From: Streptomyces echinoruber
GTDB lineage: Bacteria > Actinomycetota > Actinomycetes > Streptomycetales > Streptomycetaceae
Length of the DNA stretch: 64,000 nucleotides
Direction of reading: 5' to 3'
Assembly (NCBI RefSeq): GCF_014651135.1
Contig: NZ_BMWH01000002.1
Coordinates: 124,001-188,000, forward strand
Both the position numbers and the translations under genes were made by a program. The notes below the pieces were generated by a model. That model was given only the letters and a program-made list of their open reading frames with translations. It was not told the DNA's origin and made no database searches. Below, one piece after another: positions 1-9,851 of this stretch (position 1 is the first letter of the stretch; the number at the start of each line of letters is the position of its first letter).

Positions 1-1659
1 AAGGCCGTCCAGGCCCTCCAGTCCAAGCAGGTCAACCGCATCATCCTCACCCGCCCCGCGGTCGAGGCCGGCGAACGCCTCGGCTTCCTCCCCGGCACCC
101 TCTACGAGAAGATCGACCCCTACCTGCGCCCCCTGTACGACGCGCTGCACGACATGCTCGACCCCGACTCGATCCCGCGCCTGATGGCAGCGGGCACGAT
201 CGAGGTGGCACCGCTGGCGTACATGCGCGGAAGGGCCCAGCCGGTCTTCACCAACGTCCTGACACCGGATGGCTGGCGCCCCATCGGCCACCTGCGGGTC
301 GGCGACCTGGTCATCGGCTCCAACGGTGAGCCGACCCCGGTCCTCGGCGTGTACCCGCAGGGTGAGAAGGACGTCTACCGCGTCACCGCCCAGGACGGCT
401 CCTGGACGCTGTGCTGCGGCGAGCACCTGTGGACGGTCCGGACGCGCGACGACAAGCGCCGCGACAAGCCGTGGCGGGTCCTGGAAACCCAGGAGATGAT
501 CGGCAACCTGCGGGCGGCGCACTACCGCCGGTACGAGCTGCCGTTGCTGACGGCGCCGGTGCAGATGCCGGAGCGTCCGGTCCCCATGGACCCCTACGCC
601 CTGGGGCTGCTGCTCGGTGACGGCTGCCTGACCGGGTCCACCACCCCGTCGTTCGCGACGGAGGACCCCGAGCTGGCGGTGGCGCTGGAGTCGGCCCTTC
701 CCGGGATCACCCTGCGGCACCGCGGCGGGCCGGACTACATCCTGAACCGGGTCAAGTCTCCCGGGGATGTGGTCACCCTGGAGAACCCGGTGACACGGAG
801 CCTGCGTGAGCTGGATCTGCTGGGCACCCGGTCGTGCAGCAAGTTCATCCCCGACGCGTACCTGAACAACTCGGCGGAGGTGCGGCTGGCGGTCCTGCAG
901 GGCCTCCTGGACTCCGACGGCGGCCCGGTCACGCAGAAGGACCGCACCTGCCGCATCCAGTACACGACGACGTCGATCCTGCTGCGCGACGACGTGATCG
1001 CGCTGGTCCGGTCGCTGGGCGGGGTCGCCTACACCCGGCGCCGTGCCACCGAGGGGCGCAGGCCGGGATGGGCCAACGGGCGGGAGGTCGCCCACCGGCG
1101 CGACGCCCACATCGTCGACATCCGCCTGCCCGAGGGCGTCGAGCCCTTCCGCCTCCCCCGCAAGCGCGACAAGTACCACGCGGCCGGAGGCGGCGGGCGC
1201 CCGATGCGATTCATCGACAGCATCGAGCCCGCGGGCCGGGAGGAGTGCGTCTGCATCCAGGTGGCGGCCGAGGACTCGCTGTACGTCACGCAGGACTACC
1301 TGCTGACGCACAACACCCTCAACGACGCCTTCATCATCCTCGACGAGGCGCAGAACACGAGCCCGGAGCAGATGAAGATGTTCCTCACCCGGCTCGGGTT
1401 CGACTCCAAGATCGTGATCACGGGTGACGTGACGCAGGTCGACCTGCCCGACGGGCAGAAGTCCGGGCTGCGGCAGGTGCAGGAGATCCTGGAGGGGGTC
1501 GAGGACGTCCACTTCGCCCGGCTGTCGTCCCACGACGTCGTACGGCACAAGCTGGTGGGCCGTATCGTCGACGCGTACGAGAAGTACGACAGCAAGCACG
1601 GCACCCACAACGGCGCGCCCAGGAGCGGCCGGGACAGGGCCGGGCACAAGGGGAAGTAG
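1..1659 (+). CDS. phoH: PhoH-family P-loop ATPase, 5' end outside the window, interrupted by an intein
   Basis: The frame is open from base 1, so the N-terminal part, including Walker A, lies upstream. The visible host protein runs through [12 protein letters not shown], is interrupted at base 235, and resumes at base 1315 with [19 protein letters not shown], where DEAQN is the Walker B region. It ends in a Lys/Gly/Arg-rich tail. PhoH proteins are cytoplasmic ATPases tied to RNA metabolism; PhoH next to YbeY is the standard actinobacterial arrangement and suggests a shared RNA-processing role. The insertion sits in the conserved stretch just before Walker B, so the ATPase should be inactive until the intein is spliced out. 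ybeY starts 13 bases after the stop. Family assignment is firm; the exact substrate is not known. Confidence 0.95.
   Translation, partial: KAVQALQSKQVNRIILTRPAVEAGERLGFLPGTLYEKIDPYLRPLYDALHDMLDPDSIPRLMAAGTIEVAPLAYMRGRAQPVFTNVLTPDGWRPIGHLRVGDLVIGSNGEPTPVLGVYPQGEKDVYRVTAQDGSWTLCCGEHLWTVRTRDDKRRDKPWRVLETQEMIGNLRAAHYRRYELPLLTAPVQMPERPVPMDPYALGLLLGDGCLTGSTTPSFATEDPELAVALESALPGITLRHRGGPDYILNRVKSPGDVVTLENPVTRSLRELDLLGTRSCSKFIPDAYLNNSAEVRLAVLQGLLDSDGGPVTQKDRTCRIQYTTTSILLRDDVIALVRSLGGVAYTRRRATEGRRPGWANGREVAHRRDAHIVDIRLPEGVEPFRLPRKRDKYHAAGGGGRPMRFIDSIEPAGREECVCIQVAAEDSLYVTQDYLLTHNTLNDAFIILDEAQNTSPEQMKMFLTRLGFDSKIVITGDVTQVDLPDGQKSGLRQVQEILEGVEDVHFARLSSHDVVRHKLVGRIVDAYEKYDSKHGTHNGAPRSGRDRAGHKGK
235..1314 (+). 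mobile_element. Intein (class 3-like) with LAGLIDADG homing endonuclease domain, in frame inside phoH
   Basis: There are 360 in-frame codons between host residues ...YMRGR and TLND.... The first residue is Ala, not Cys or Ser. The N-terminal splicing block reads [20 protein letters not shown]. Block B reads GEHLWTV, with Trp66. The C-terminal block is ECVCIQV followed by [14 protein letters not shown], with Cys at 338 and 340 and terminal His-Asn, and the first downstream host residue is Thr. Trp in block B, Cys in block F and Thr at +1, without a nucleophilic first residue, is the signature of class 3 inteins. Two dodecapeptides, LGLLLGDGC (about 123-131) and [10 protein letters not shown] (about 221-230), keep both acidic residues, so the homing endonuclease may be active. 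The reading frame is intact. Boundaries come from the continuity of the PhoH sequence. Confidence 0.92.
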
Positions 1660-1672
1660 ACGAGCACAGCCC

Positions 1673-2170
1673 ATGTCGATCGACGTCAACAACGAGTCCG
1701 GCACCGAGGTCGACGAGCAGGCGATCCTCGACATCGCCCGCTACGCGCTCGCGCGGATGCGCATCCACCCGTTGTCCGAGCTCTCGGTGATCCTCGTGGA
1801 CGCCGCGGCGATGGAGCAGCTCCACCGGCAGTGGATGGACCTGCCCGGGCCCACCGATGTCATGTCCTTCCCGATGGACGAGCTGCGGCCGCCGTCGAAG
1901 GACGACGACGAGCCCCCGCAGGGCCTGCTCGGCGACATCGTGCTGTGCCCGGAGGTCGCCGCCAAGCAAGGTGCCGAGGCGCCGACGCAGCACACCATGG
2001 ACGAGGAGCTGCAACTGCTCACCGTCCACGGTGTGCTGCACCTGCTCGGCTACGACCACGAGGAACCGGACGAGAGGGCCGAGATGTTCGGCCTGCAGGC
2101 CGCCATCGTGGACGGCTGGCGCGCGGAGAGGGGTATGGAGGGGCCCTCCCCGGCCCCGACCGTGTCATGA
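1673..2170 (+). CDS. ybeY: Endoribonuclease YbeY (rRNA maturation factor)
   Basis: A 165-residue cytoplasmic metalloprotein of the UPF0054/YbeY family, a single-strand endoribonuclease used in 16S rRNA 3' end maturation and ribosome quality control. The zinc motif [11 protein letters not shown] at residues 119-129 supplies the three conserved histidines, and [14 protein letters not shown] (about 57-70) is the other conserved block. The start is the first ATG after phoH. Its TGA overlaps the ATG of the next gene by four bases, which points to translational coupling in a phoH-ybeY-corC operon. A proline-rich tail (PSPAPTVS) is the only variable part. Confidence 0.96.
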   Translation: MSIDVNNESGTEVDEQAILDIARYALARMRIHPLSELSVILVDAAAMEQLHRQWMDLPGPTDVMSFPMDELRPPSKDDDEPPQGLLGDIVLCPEVAAKQGAEAPTQHTMDEELQLLTVHGVLHLLGYDHEEPDERAEMFGLQAAIVDGWRAERGMEGPSPAPTVS

Positions 2171-3513
2171 GCCCGCAGATCGTGACCGGCGCGATCGCCC
2201 TGGTCGTCGTCGCCTGGCTCGCCGCCTGCGCGGAGGCGGGCCTGGCCCGCGTCTCCAGCTTCCGCGCCGAGGAGGCCGTCAGATCCGGCCGCCGCGGCAG
2301 CGCCCGGCTCGCCCGGGTGGCCGCCGACCCGACCCGCTACCTGAACGTGGCCCTGCTGGTGCGCGTCGCCTGCGAGATGGCCGCGGCCGCCATGATCACG
2401 TACGCGTGCCTGCAGGAGTTCCCCGGCACCGCCGAGGCCCTGCTCATCGCCATCGGGATCATGGTGCTGGTGTCGTACGTCGCCGTCGGCGTCTCCCCGC
2501 GCACCATCGGCCGCCAGCACCCGCTGAACACGGCGACCGCGGCGGCGTACGTGCTGGTGCCGCTGGCGCGGATCATGGGCCCGATCCCGTCGCTGCTGAT
2601 CCTCATCGGCAACGCGCTGACCCCCGGCAAGGGCTTCCCGCGCGGCCCGTTCGCCTCCGAGGCGGAGCTGCGCGCCCTGGTCGACCTGGCCGAGAAGGAG
2701 TCGCTGATCGAGGACGAGGAGCGCCGCATGGTGCACTCCGTCTTCGAACTCGGCGACACCCTGGTGCGCGAGGTGATGGTGCCGCGCACCGACCTGGTGA
2801 CCATCGAGCGGTTCAAGACCATCCGCCAGGCCCTCACCCTGGCCCTGCGCTCCGGTTTCTCCCGTATCCCGGTCACCGGGGAGAGCGAGGACGACGTCGT
2901 CGGCATCGTGTACCTGAAGGACCTGGCGCGCCGCACCCACATCAACCGGGACGCGGAGAGCGAGCCGGTCTCCACGGTGATGCGCCCGGCGTTCTTCGTG
3001 CCCGACACCAAGAACGCCGGCGACCTGCTGCGCGAGATGCAGAAGGAGCGCAACCACGTCGCCGTCGTCATCGACGAGTACGGCGGCACCGCCGGCATCG
3101 TCACCATCGAGGACATCCTCGAGGAGATCGTCGGTGAGATCACCGACGAGTACGACCGCGAGCTGCCGCCCGTGGAGGAGCTCGGCGAGGGCCGCTACCG
3201 GGTCACCGCCCGGCTCGGCACCGGGGACCTGGGCGAGCTGTACGGGCTGGAGGCCTACGACGACGAGGACGTCGAGACCGTCGGCGGCCTGCTCGCCAAG
3301 GCCCTCGGCCGGGTCCCGATCGCCGGCGCCTCCGCCGTCGTCGAACTGCCCGACGAGCGCCGGCTGCGGCTGACCGCCGAGGCCGCCGCCGGCCGCCGCA
3401 ACAAGATCGTCACGGTGCTGGTGGAGCCGGTCGAGCCGCCGCGGGAGCCGGAGCGGGAGGAGCCGGGCGGCGCGGGCGCCGTGGCGGCCGAGAAGGGGGC
3501 GGAGCGCGAATGA
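2167..3513 (+). CDS. CorC/HlyC-family membrane protein with DUF21 and paired CBS domains
   Basis: 448 residues. The N-terminal third is a DUF21/CNNM-type membrane domain with several hydrophobic helices ([33 protein letters not shown]). Two CBS domains follow ([14 protein letters not shown] about residue 200; [19 protein letters not shown] about 270; [26 protein letters not shown] about 300) and then the C-terminal CorC_HlyC domain. Such proteins are linked to divalent-cation, mostly Mg2+, export or homeostasis; 'hemolysin' in old names is misleading. The ATG overlaps the ybeY stop (ATGA), and the stop overlaps the next start the same way. Transport direction and ion are inferred from the family only. 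Confidence 0.92.
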   Translation: MSPQIVTGAIALVVVAWLAACAEAGLARVSSFRAEEAVRSGRRGSARLARVAADPTRYLNVALLVRVACEMAAAAMITYACLQEFPGTAEALLIAIGIMVLVSYVAVGVSPRTIGRQHPLNTATAAAYVLVPLARIMGPIPSLLILIGNALTPGKGFPRGPFASEAELRALVDLAEKESLIEDEERRMVHSVFELGDTLVREVMVPRTDLVTIERFKTIRQALTLALRSGFSRIPVTGESEDDVVGIVYLKDLARRTHINRDAESEPVSTVMRPAFFVPDTKNAGDLLREMQKERNHVAVVIDEYGGTAGIVTIEDILEEIVGEITDEYDRELPPVEELGEGRYRVTARLGTGDLGELYGLEAYDDEDVETVGGLLAKALGRVPIAGASAVVELPDERRLRLTAEAAAGRRNKIVTVLVEPVEPPREPEREEPGGAGAVAAEKGAERE

Positions 3514-3869
3514 CGCCGCCGGAGCTGCGCGCGCTGTGCCTGTCCTTCGCCGCCGCCGTGGAGGACTTCCCGTTCCGGCCGGAGATCTCCGTCTTCAAGG
3601 TCTGCGGCCGCCTGTTCGCCCTGTCCGACCTGCACGCGCGGCCCCTGAGGGTCACCCTCAAGTGCGACCCGGAGGACGCGGTCCGGCTGCGCGCGCAGCA
3701 CCCGGACCTGATCGTCCCCGGGTACCACATGAACAAGCGGCACTGGAACACCGTCACCGTCGACGGCGGGCTCCCGGACCGCCTGGTCCGGGAACTCGTG
3801 GAGGACTCCTACGACCTGGTCGTGGCCGGCCTACCGCGCGCCGAACGCCTCCGCCTCGACCGCCCCTGA
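3510..3869 (+). CDS. MmcQ/YjbR-family DNA-binding-like protein
   Basis: 119 residues with the family features: FPFRPEISVFKVCGRLFAL near the start, then LKCDPEDAVRLRAQHPDLIVPGYHMNKRHWNTV, where the 'PxxHMNKxHWxTV' stretch is typical. Members fold like a CyaY/double-wing domain and are called MmcQ/YjbR; their biochemical role is not settled. The ATG overlaps the upstream stop by four bases, so it is the last gene of the phoH operon. It converges on short genes from the other strand and overlaps the end of one of them. Confidence 0.88.
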   Translation: MTPPELRALCLSFAAAVEDFPFRPEISVFKVCGRLFALSDLHARPLRVTLKCDPEDAVRLRAQHPDLIVPGYHMNKRHWNTVTVDGGLPDRLVRELVEDSYDLVVAGLPRAERLRLDRP

Positions 3870-3970
3870 CCCGGTCCGCCGCCCGGTGCGCAGGCCCGCG
3901 GCGACCAGGGCCGCCGCGGCCAGGACGACCGCCGGACCGCCGCGTCCAGGGCCAGGATCGTGCGGGTCAC
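3809..3970 (-). pseudogene. Possible remnant of a small membrane peptide, apparently frameshifted
   Basis: A GTG at 3970 overlaps the stop of the upstream small gene (GTGA), as expected for a coupled third cistron. It begins VTRTILALDAAVRR and then becomes Arg/Pro-rich and unlikely. In a neighbouring frame the same DNA reads VVLAAAALVAAGLRTGRRTG, a clear hydrophobic helix with a basic tail, before a stop near 3832. This fits a one-frame slip inside a short transmembrane peptide. The 3' end overlaps the convergent YjbR gene. Weakly supported: it could also be non-coding. Confidence 0.3.
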
Positions 3971-4341
3971 GCGTCGTTCTCCTGTGCCGTGGTGTCGCCG
4001 TCGGCTTCCTCGTCCTCGTCCCCGTACTCGTCCTCGTGCTCGTCCTCGTGCTCGTCCGCCCGGTCCTCGTAGTCCTCCAGGCGGGTGCCGCGGGATCTGG
4101 CGACCCGCAGCGCGTCGCACAGGCACTCGCTCAGCCGTGTCGCCGCGAAGCGCAGCTCCGGTGCGCCGGCTTCCGGGTCGTTCAGCACGTCGCGGGCGCC
4201 CTCGAGGACGTCGTCGCCGACGCTGAGCTGGGTTTCTTCCATCTGGTCGGCGAGCTGTGAGAGGACGCTGTGCGGGTCGTCGGTGTGGAGGTAGGCGGGC
4301 TTGCCGTCCTCGGACCAGGGCAGCAGGCGGGGGCGGCTCAC
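3967..4341 (-). CDS. Small acidic-tailed protein of unknown function
   Basis: 124 residues starting at a GTG that overlaps the stop of the upstream 52-residue ORF. It begins SRPRLLPWSEDGKPAYLHTDD; the middle is helical (VLSQLADQMEETQLSVGDDV; LRFAATRLSECLCDALRVA); the last 35 residues are almost all Asp/Glu/His (DEHEDEHEDEYGDEDEEADG). I recognise this as a type found beside XRE-family regulators in Streptomyces, but know no function. A longer upstream extension in the same frame reads as antisense-like Arg/Pro sequence and was not used. The charged tail might bind metal or a basic partner; that is speculation. Confidence 0.75.
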   Translation of the reverse strand: MSRPRLLPWSEDGKPAYLHTDDPHSVLSQLADQMEETQLSVGDDVLEGARDVLNDPEAGAPELRFAATRLSECLCDALRVARSRGTRLEDYEDRADEHEDEHEDEYGDEDEEADGDTTAQENDA

Positions 4342-4496
4342 GCGACCACTTCCGGCAGGGCGATGCCCTGTGGCGCCAGGACCAGCCCGGCACGGCGGCG
4401 CTGCCGGCGCTGCCGGCGTTCGTGTGCCACGTGGCGTTCGTGGGCGAGGACGTACGGCCGGACGATCCCGATGGCTTCGCCGTCCAACGCAGGCAT
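4338..4496 (-). CDS. Very small basic protein of unknown function, coupled to the next ORF
   Basis: 52 residues starting MPALDGEAIGIVRPYVLAHE, followed by a run of Arg/His/Gln ([17 protein letters not shown]) and a hydrophobic end (LVLAPQGIALPEVVA). Its TGA overlaps the GTG of the following gene. Short proteins with this 'GEAxGxVRPYVLAHE...R-rich' layout are common next to HTH regulators of the type at 4762; I recall the pattern but not a function. Real but unexplained, and probably one transcript with the 124-residue gene. Confidence 0.65.
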   Translation of the reverse strand: MPALDGEAIGIVRPYVLAHERHVAHERRQRRQRRRAGLVLAPQGIALPEVVA

Positions 4497-4749
4497 GCGC
4501 GGGCGGCAGGGTGCCGGGAGCGTTGCCGGGGACGGGTCCGCTTCCGTTGTCCGATGGCGGCCCGCCGGAGGAAGCGGAACCGCAGCAGCGGACGAAGCAG
4601 CCGCGCTGCAAGGTGGAGCATGTCGTCAACCTCCAAGCCAGGTTGGTGACCACACCCCCGGGCCGGGCGCGCGGTCGCGGGGGGCCTTTCACGAAGACCC
4701 TCGCGTCCCTCCCTGCTCAAAGCCATGCCAAGGCCCTATGGATGCGCCC

Positions 4750-4762
4750 TATATTTGACGTA
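4750..4762 (+). promoter_or_regulatory. Likely leaderless promoter -10 for the HTH regulator
   Basis: TATATT at 4750-4755 is an unusually AT-rich hexamer here. The ATG lies seven bases downstream, where transcription would start. There is no ribosome-binding site between them, so translation is probably leaderless. Confidence 0.5.
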
Positions 4763-6008
4763 TGGGGGAAATCCGCGCGGACTTGTGGTCCCATCCGCAG
4801 TTGGTGTCGGCGGTCGCCGCCGAGGACTGGGGTGCCGTCTTTCGCGCCTACCGGCAGCTCACCGGACTGAGCCGGACGAAGCTCGGTGAACGCGTCGGCC
4901 TCGTCCAGCCCGAGGTGTCCACCATTGAGCGCGGTCGACGGCATGTCACCTCGGTCGAGGTGCGGCAACGCATCGTGGACGGGCTTCACATCCCGGCGCA
5001 CCTCCTGGTCACCGACCAGCCGCGCGCCGACTCGCCGGTGCCCGCGCTCGCCGTACCCGGTCCGGGACCGGACGATGATCTGCCGGCGCGGGTGACGAGC
5101 GTGGTCGACGGCGAGCACCGGGTGGACGCCGCCACGCTCGACTGGTTCGACCGGCTGCTGGCGGAACACCGCCGCGCCGAGGACGAGATCGGGTCACGGC
5201 CGCTGGTGGGCTTGATGCGGCAGCAGCTCCGGACCGTGGTGGACCTGTACGGCAGCGCGCGAGGCCCGTTGGCGGATCGGGTGGTGCGTCTGGCGTCCGA
5301 ACACGCGCAGTTCCTGGCGTGGATGGCGCAGGACCAAGGGCAGACCGCCGCCGCTCTCGCCTGGTACGACCGCAGCCACGAGTGGGCGTTGGAGGCCGGT
5401 GACGCCAACATGGCGGCCACGACGCTCAGCATGAAGGCGCACATGGCGTGGTCCGGTGGTCGCGGAGACCGGTGTGTACGACTGGCGGAGGCCGCCCGTC
5501 GGTCGGCACCGGGAACGTCGCTCGGGGTTCAGGGCATGGCCGCGCAGATGGCCGCCCGAGGGCACGCGCTCAACGGCGACGCCGACGAGCCGAGCGGCTG
5601 CTGGACGAGGCGCAGGAACTCATCGGCCGCGCGGCGCGGCATCCGGAGGATGAACCGCCGTGGATGTACTTCTACGGCGAGACGTGGTTCACCCTGCAGC
5701 GAGGCATGGCCGCGCTGCATCTGCGCGACTGGAAGGCGGCCATCGCCCATCTCACCGTCGGATTGGCCGAGTTGCCCGACGATTATCGCCGTGACAAGAC
5801 GTGGTACCGGGCATGCCTGGCGCACGCCCTGGCCGAGGCCGGCGAGGCGTCGCAGGCCGCCTCCGTCGCGCTGACCGTGGTACCCGATGCTGCCGACATC
5901 GGACGCCCCCACTCGTGGAACGAGCTGCACACCGTGGCCGCCGTCCTCATGCGACGCGGCGCGAAGGAAGCACGGCAACTCGTCGCCGCGCTCCGGACCT
6001 GCGACTGA
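4762..6008 (+). pseudogene. XRE-family HTH regulator with TPR-like C-terminal domain, frameshifted
   Basis: The first frame gives an HTH (LTGLSRTKLGERVGLVQPEV, about residues 33-52) followed by a helical repeat region (HAQFLAWMAQDQGQTAAALAWY...) as in the tetratricopeptide-containing regulators of Streptomyces. After GHALNGDADE (base 5589) the frame turns to nonsense. The -1 frame instead continues naturally with AERLLDEAQELIGRAARH, FYGETWFTLQRGMAALHLRDW and ends RQLVAALRTCD at 6008. One missing G between 5589 and 5590 explains it. The whole coding unit is about 415 codons. Either a recent deletion or a sequencing error. In the typical arrangement such regulators sit divergent to the short ORFs found here at 3967-4496. 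Confidence 0.8.
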
Positions 6009-6335
6009 CGCCCCGCCGCAAGCCGACGGCGTTCCCTCTTCCCCCGCACACCTGGCGCATGTCCCTGAGCTGGGGGAGCGGCGCGACATCGAGGACGCCG
6101 GGCAGATCCGCAAGGAGCTCGACCACCCGCCGGCCGGGTTGCTGGTGGTGGAGGCCACGGCGGTGAAGGTGCCGGCCCGGCCCGATCCGACGATCGTGCT
6201 GCACACCCCGCTGGAGGAGGCGAACACCGCCGCCAAGCTGGAGTGGCCGGCTTCCCCGGAGGGGCGGCGCGGGGCGATGTACCCGGTGGCCGGGTGAGCC
6301 GGCCGCCGTCGGCGGCGGGTCCGTATGCTCGGGGC
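6009..6335 (+). other. Gap with a coding-like remnant but no start
   Basis: Between the broken regulator and the next gene, one + frame stays open to 6297 and reads protein-like (HVPELGERRDIEDAGQIRKE; DPTIVLHTPLEEANTAAKLE; GAMYPVAG), but has no plausible start or ribosome site. It looks like the 3' remnant of a lost gene. I do not recognise the family. A -10-like TATGCT lies at 6324-6329, seven bases before the next ATG. Confidence 0.4.
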
Positions 6336-6689
6336 ATGGCAGACAGCAACGCGCTCGATCCCGAGGACCGCAAGATCGTCACCCTGGCCCGCTCGGCCCG
6401 GGCCCGCAACGGCGTTCCGGAGGGCGCCGCGGTGCGCGACGAGACCGGCCGGACGTACGTCGCCGGCACCGTCGCGCTCGACTCGCTGCAGCTCAGCGCC
6501 TTGCGGACGGCCGTGGCGATGGCGGTCGCGTCCGGGGCGAAGTCGCTGGAGGCGGCGGCGGTGGTCAGTGAGGCCGAGTCCCTCACGGAGGAGGACCGGG
6601 CCGCCGTGCGCGACTTGGGCGGGCCCGGGACGCCGGTGCTGCTGGCCGCGCCCGACGGGTCGGTCCGGCTGACGGCGACCGCGGGCTGA
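6336..6689 (+). CDS. Cytidine-deaminase-like protein lacking zinc-binding residues
   Basis: 117 residues, similar in layout to small actinobacterial proteins annotated as cytidine deaminase that sit just before era (IVTLARSARARNGVPEGAAVRDETGRTYVAGTVA; LSALRTAVAMAVASGAKSLE). True cytidine deaminases carry a (H/C)AE and a PCxxC motif; this protein has no cysteine and no HAE, so the zinc site is missing and deamination is unlikely. The C-terminal part (LGGPGTPVLLAAPDGSVRLT) keeps the fold-like pattern. ATG 6336 follows TATGCT by seven bases, so it is probably leaderless. Function unknown; the family name rests on overall pattern and position. Confidence 0.75.
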   Translation: MADSNALDPEDRKIVTLARSARARNGVPEGAAVRDETGRTYVAGTVALDSLQLSALRTAVAMAVASGAKSLEAAAVVSEAESLTEEDRAAVRDLGGPGTPVLLAAPDGSVRLTATAG

Positions 6690-6692
6690 CGT

Positions 6693-6796
6693 TTCCGGGC
6701 CGGGTGCCCGGCGGTGTTCTTCGGGCCGGGTGCCCACTTTGCCCTTCGGCCCGGGTGCCCGGTGGTGTCCTTCGGGCCGGGTGCCCGGCGGGCCGG
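6693..6796. repeat. Four imperfect copies of a GC-rich repeat
   Basis: The core GGGCCGGGTGCCCG, itself partly self-complementary, appears about every 25-26 bases (near 6697, 6723, 6748 and 6773) with cggtgttctt-like spacers. It fills the gap between the deaminase-like gene and convergent glnK and could act as a stem-rich transcription barrier. Confidence 0.7.
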
Positions 6797-6798
6797 TG

Positions 6799-8514
<1,716 letters not shown>

Positions 8515-8526
8515 TCACCGGAGCGC

Positions 8527-8564
8527 GTTTCCGATCGCGTACGGCTGTGTTTCCGTGACGTTTC
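8527..8564 (-). promoter_or_regulatory. Putative GlnR box upstream of amtB-glnK
   Basis: On the + strand the order is GTTTC-n6-CGTAC-n6-GTTTC-n6-GTTTC. On the minus strand this is gTnAC-like, GAAAC, gTnAC-like, GAAAC, with all spacers six bases and a 22-base period. That is the layout of the streptomycete GlnR a/b-site pair. It lies about 47-84 bases upstream of the amtB start, as expected for an activated nitrogen gene. Two of the four pentamers are perfect GAAAC. Confidence 0.75.
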
Positions 8565-8746
8565 GTGTTGCGACGGGGTTTCCGGGACCTCACCGCCGGA
8601 GCGTCGGCGTGGTGACGGAGGGCCCGCCGATGGAGGTCCCGCCGGGGGCGCGGGCGTGGCGACGGGGGCCCCGTCGGGGGTGCGGGGCGCGGTGCGGGCG
8701 GGTGCGTGGTGCGGTGGGGGGTCGTGGATCGGGGAGAATGGGCGCC

Positions 8747-9700
8747 ATGAGCGTTCGTACACAGTCATCCGAGCGGTCGGCGGAGGGTGTCCACCGGGCC
8801 GGCTTCGCCTGTTTCGTGGGCCGGCCCAACGCGGGCAAGTCCACTCTCACGAACGCTCTCGTCGGGCAGAAGGTGGCGATCACCTCCAACCGGCCGCAGA
8901 CCACCCGGCACACCGTGCGGGGGATCGTCCACCGGCCGGACGCGCAGCTCGTCCTCGTGGACACCCCCGGGCTGCACAAGCCGCGCACGCTGCTCGGGGA
9001 GCGGCTGAACGACGTCGTGCGCACGACGTGGGCCGAGGTGGACGTGATCGGCTTCTGCCTGCCCGCCGACCAGCGGATCGGGCCCGGGGACCGGTTCATC
9101 GCCAAGGAGCTCGCCGGGATCAGGAAGACGCCCAAGGTCGCCGTCGTCACCAAGACGGACCTGGTCGACCCCAAGACGCTCGCCGAGCAGCTCATCGCGG
9201 TCGACCAGCTCGGCAAGGAGCTCGGGATCGAGTGGGCCGAGATCGTGCCGGTGTCGGCGGTCGCCGGAAAGCAGGTGGAGCTGCTGGCCGACCTGCTGGT
9301 GCCGCTGCTGCCGGAAGGGCCGCCGCTGTACCCCGAGGGGGACCTCACCGACGAGCCCGAGCAGGTCATGGTCGCCGAGCTGATCCGGGAGGCGGCGCTG
9401 GAAGGGGTGCGGGACGAGCTGCCGCACTCCATCGCCGTGGTGGTCGAGGAGATGCGGCCGCGCGAGGGGCGGCCCGCGGACCGCCCGCTGCTCGACATCC
9501 ACGCCAACGTCTTCATCGAGCGGCCGAGCCAGAAGGGCATCGTGATCGGGCCGAAGGGGCAGCGGCTGAAGGAGGTCGGCATCAAGTCCCGCAAGCAGAT
9601 CGAGGCGCTGCTGGGCACGCCGGTGTACCTGGACCTGCACGTGAAGGTGGCCAAGGACTGGCAGCGGGACCCCAAGCAGCTCCGCCGGCTGGGCTTCTGA
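8747..9700 (+). CDS. era: GTPase Era
   Basis: 317 residues, usual Era length. The GTPase motifs are in order: GRPNAGKS (25-32, G1), switch region TSNRPQTTRHTVRGI, DTPG (G3), TKTD (G4) and VSAV (G5). They are followed by the C-terminal KH domain with IERPSQKGIVIGPKGQRLKE, the RNA-binding GxxG loop. Era binds the 3' end of 16S rRNA and helps 30S assembly, which fits the nearby YbeY. Start ATG 8747 (MSVRTQ) has GGAG at 8733-8736; ATG 8738 is possible but too close to that site. Confidence 0.97.
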   Translation: MSVRTQSSERSAEGVHRAGFACFVGRPNAGKSTLTNALVGQKVAITSNRPQTTRHTVRGIVHRPDAQLVLVDTPGLHKPRTLLGERLNDVVRTTWAEVDVIGFCLPADQRIGPGDRFIAKELAGIRKTPKVAVVTKTDLVDPKTLAEQLIAVDQLGKELGIEWAEIVPVSAVAGKQVELLADLLVPLLPEGPPLYPEGDLTDEPEQVMVAELIREAALEGVRDELPHSIAVVVEEMRPREGRPADRPLLDIHANVFIERPSQKGIVIGPKGQRLKEVGIKSRKQIEALLGTPVYLDLHVKVAKDWQRDPKQLRRLGF

Positions 9701-9851
9701 GCGAAGGGCGCCCGCCCGCCCGTCCCGGTCGGCTGGAAGGCGGACGCTCGGACGCTCTGCGGGGCTCCGCCTCCGCCTCCGCCTCGGCGGGCGGCCCCGC
9801 CTACGCCCCGGACTCCGGCGGGGTTCCGCCCCCGGGGCTACAGGCCCGGGG

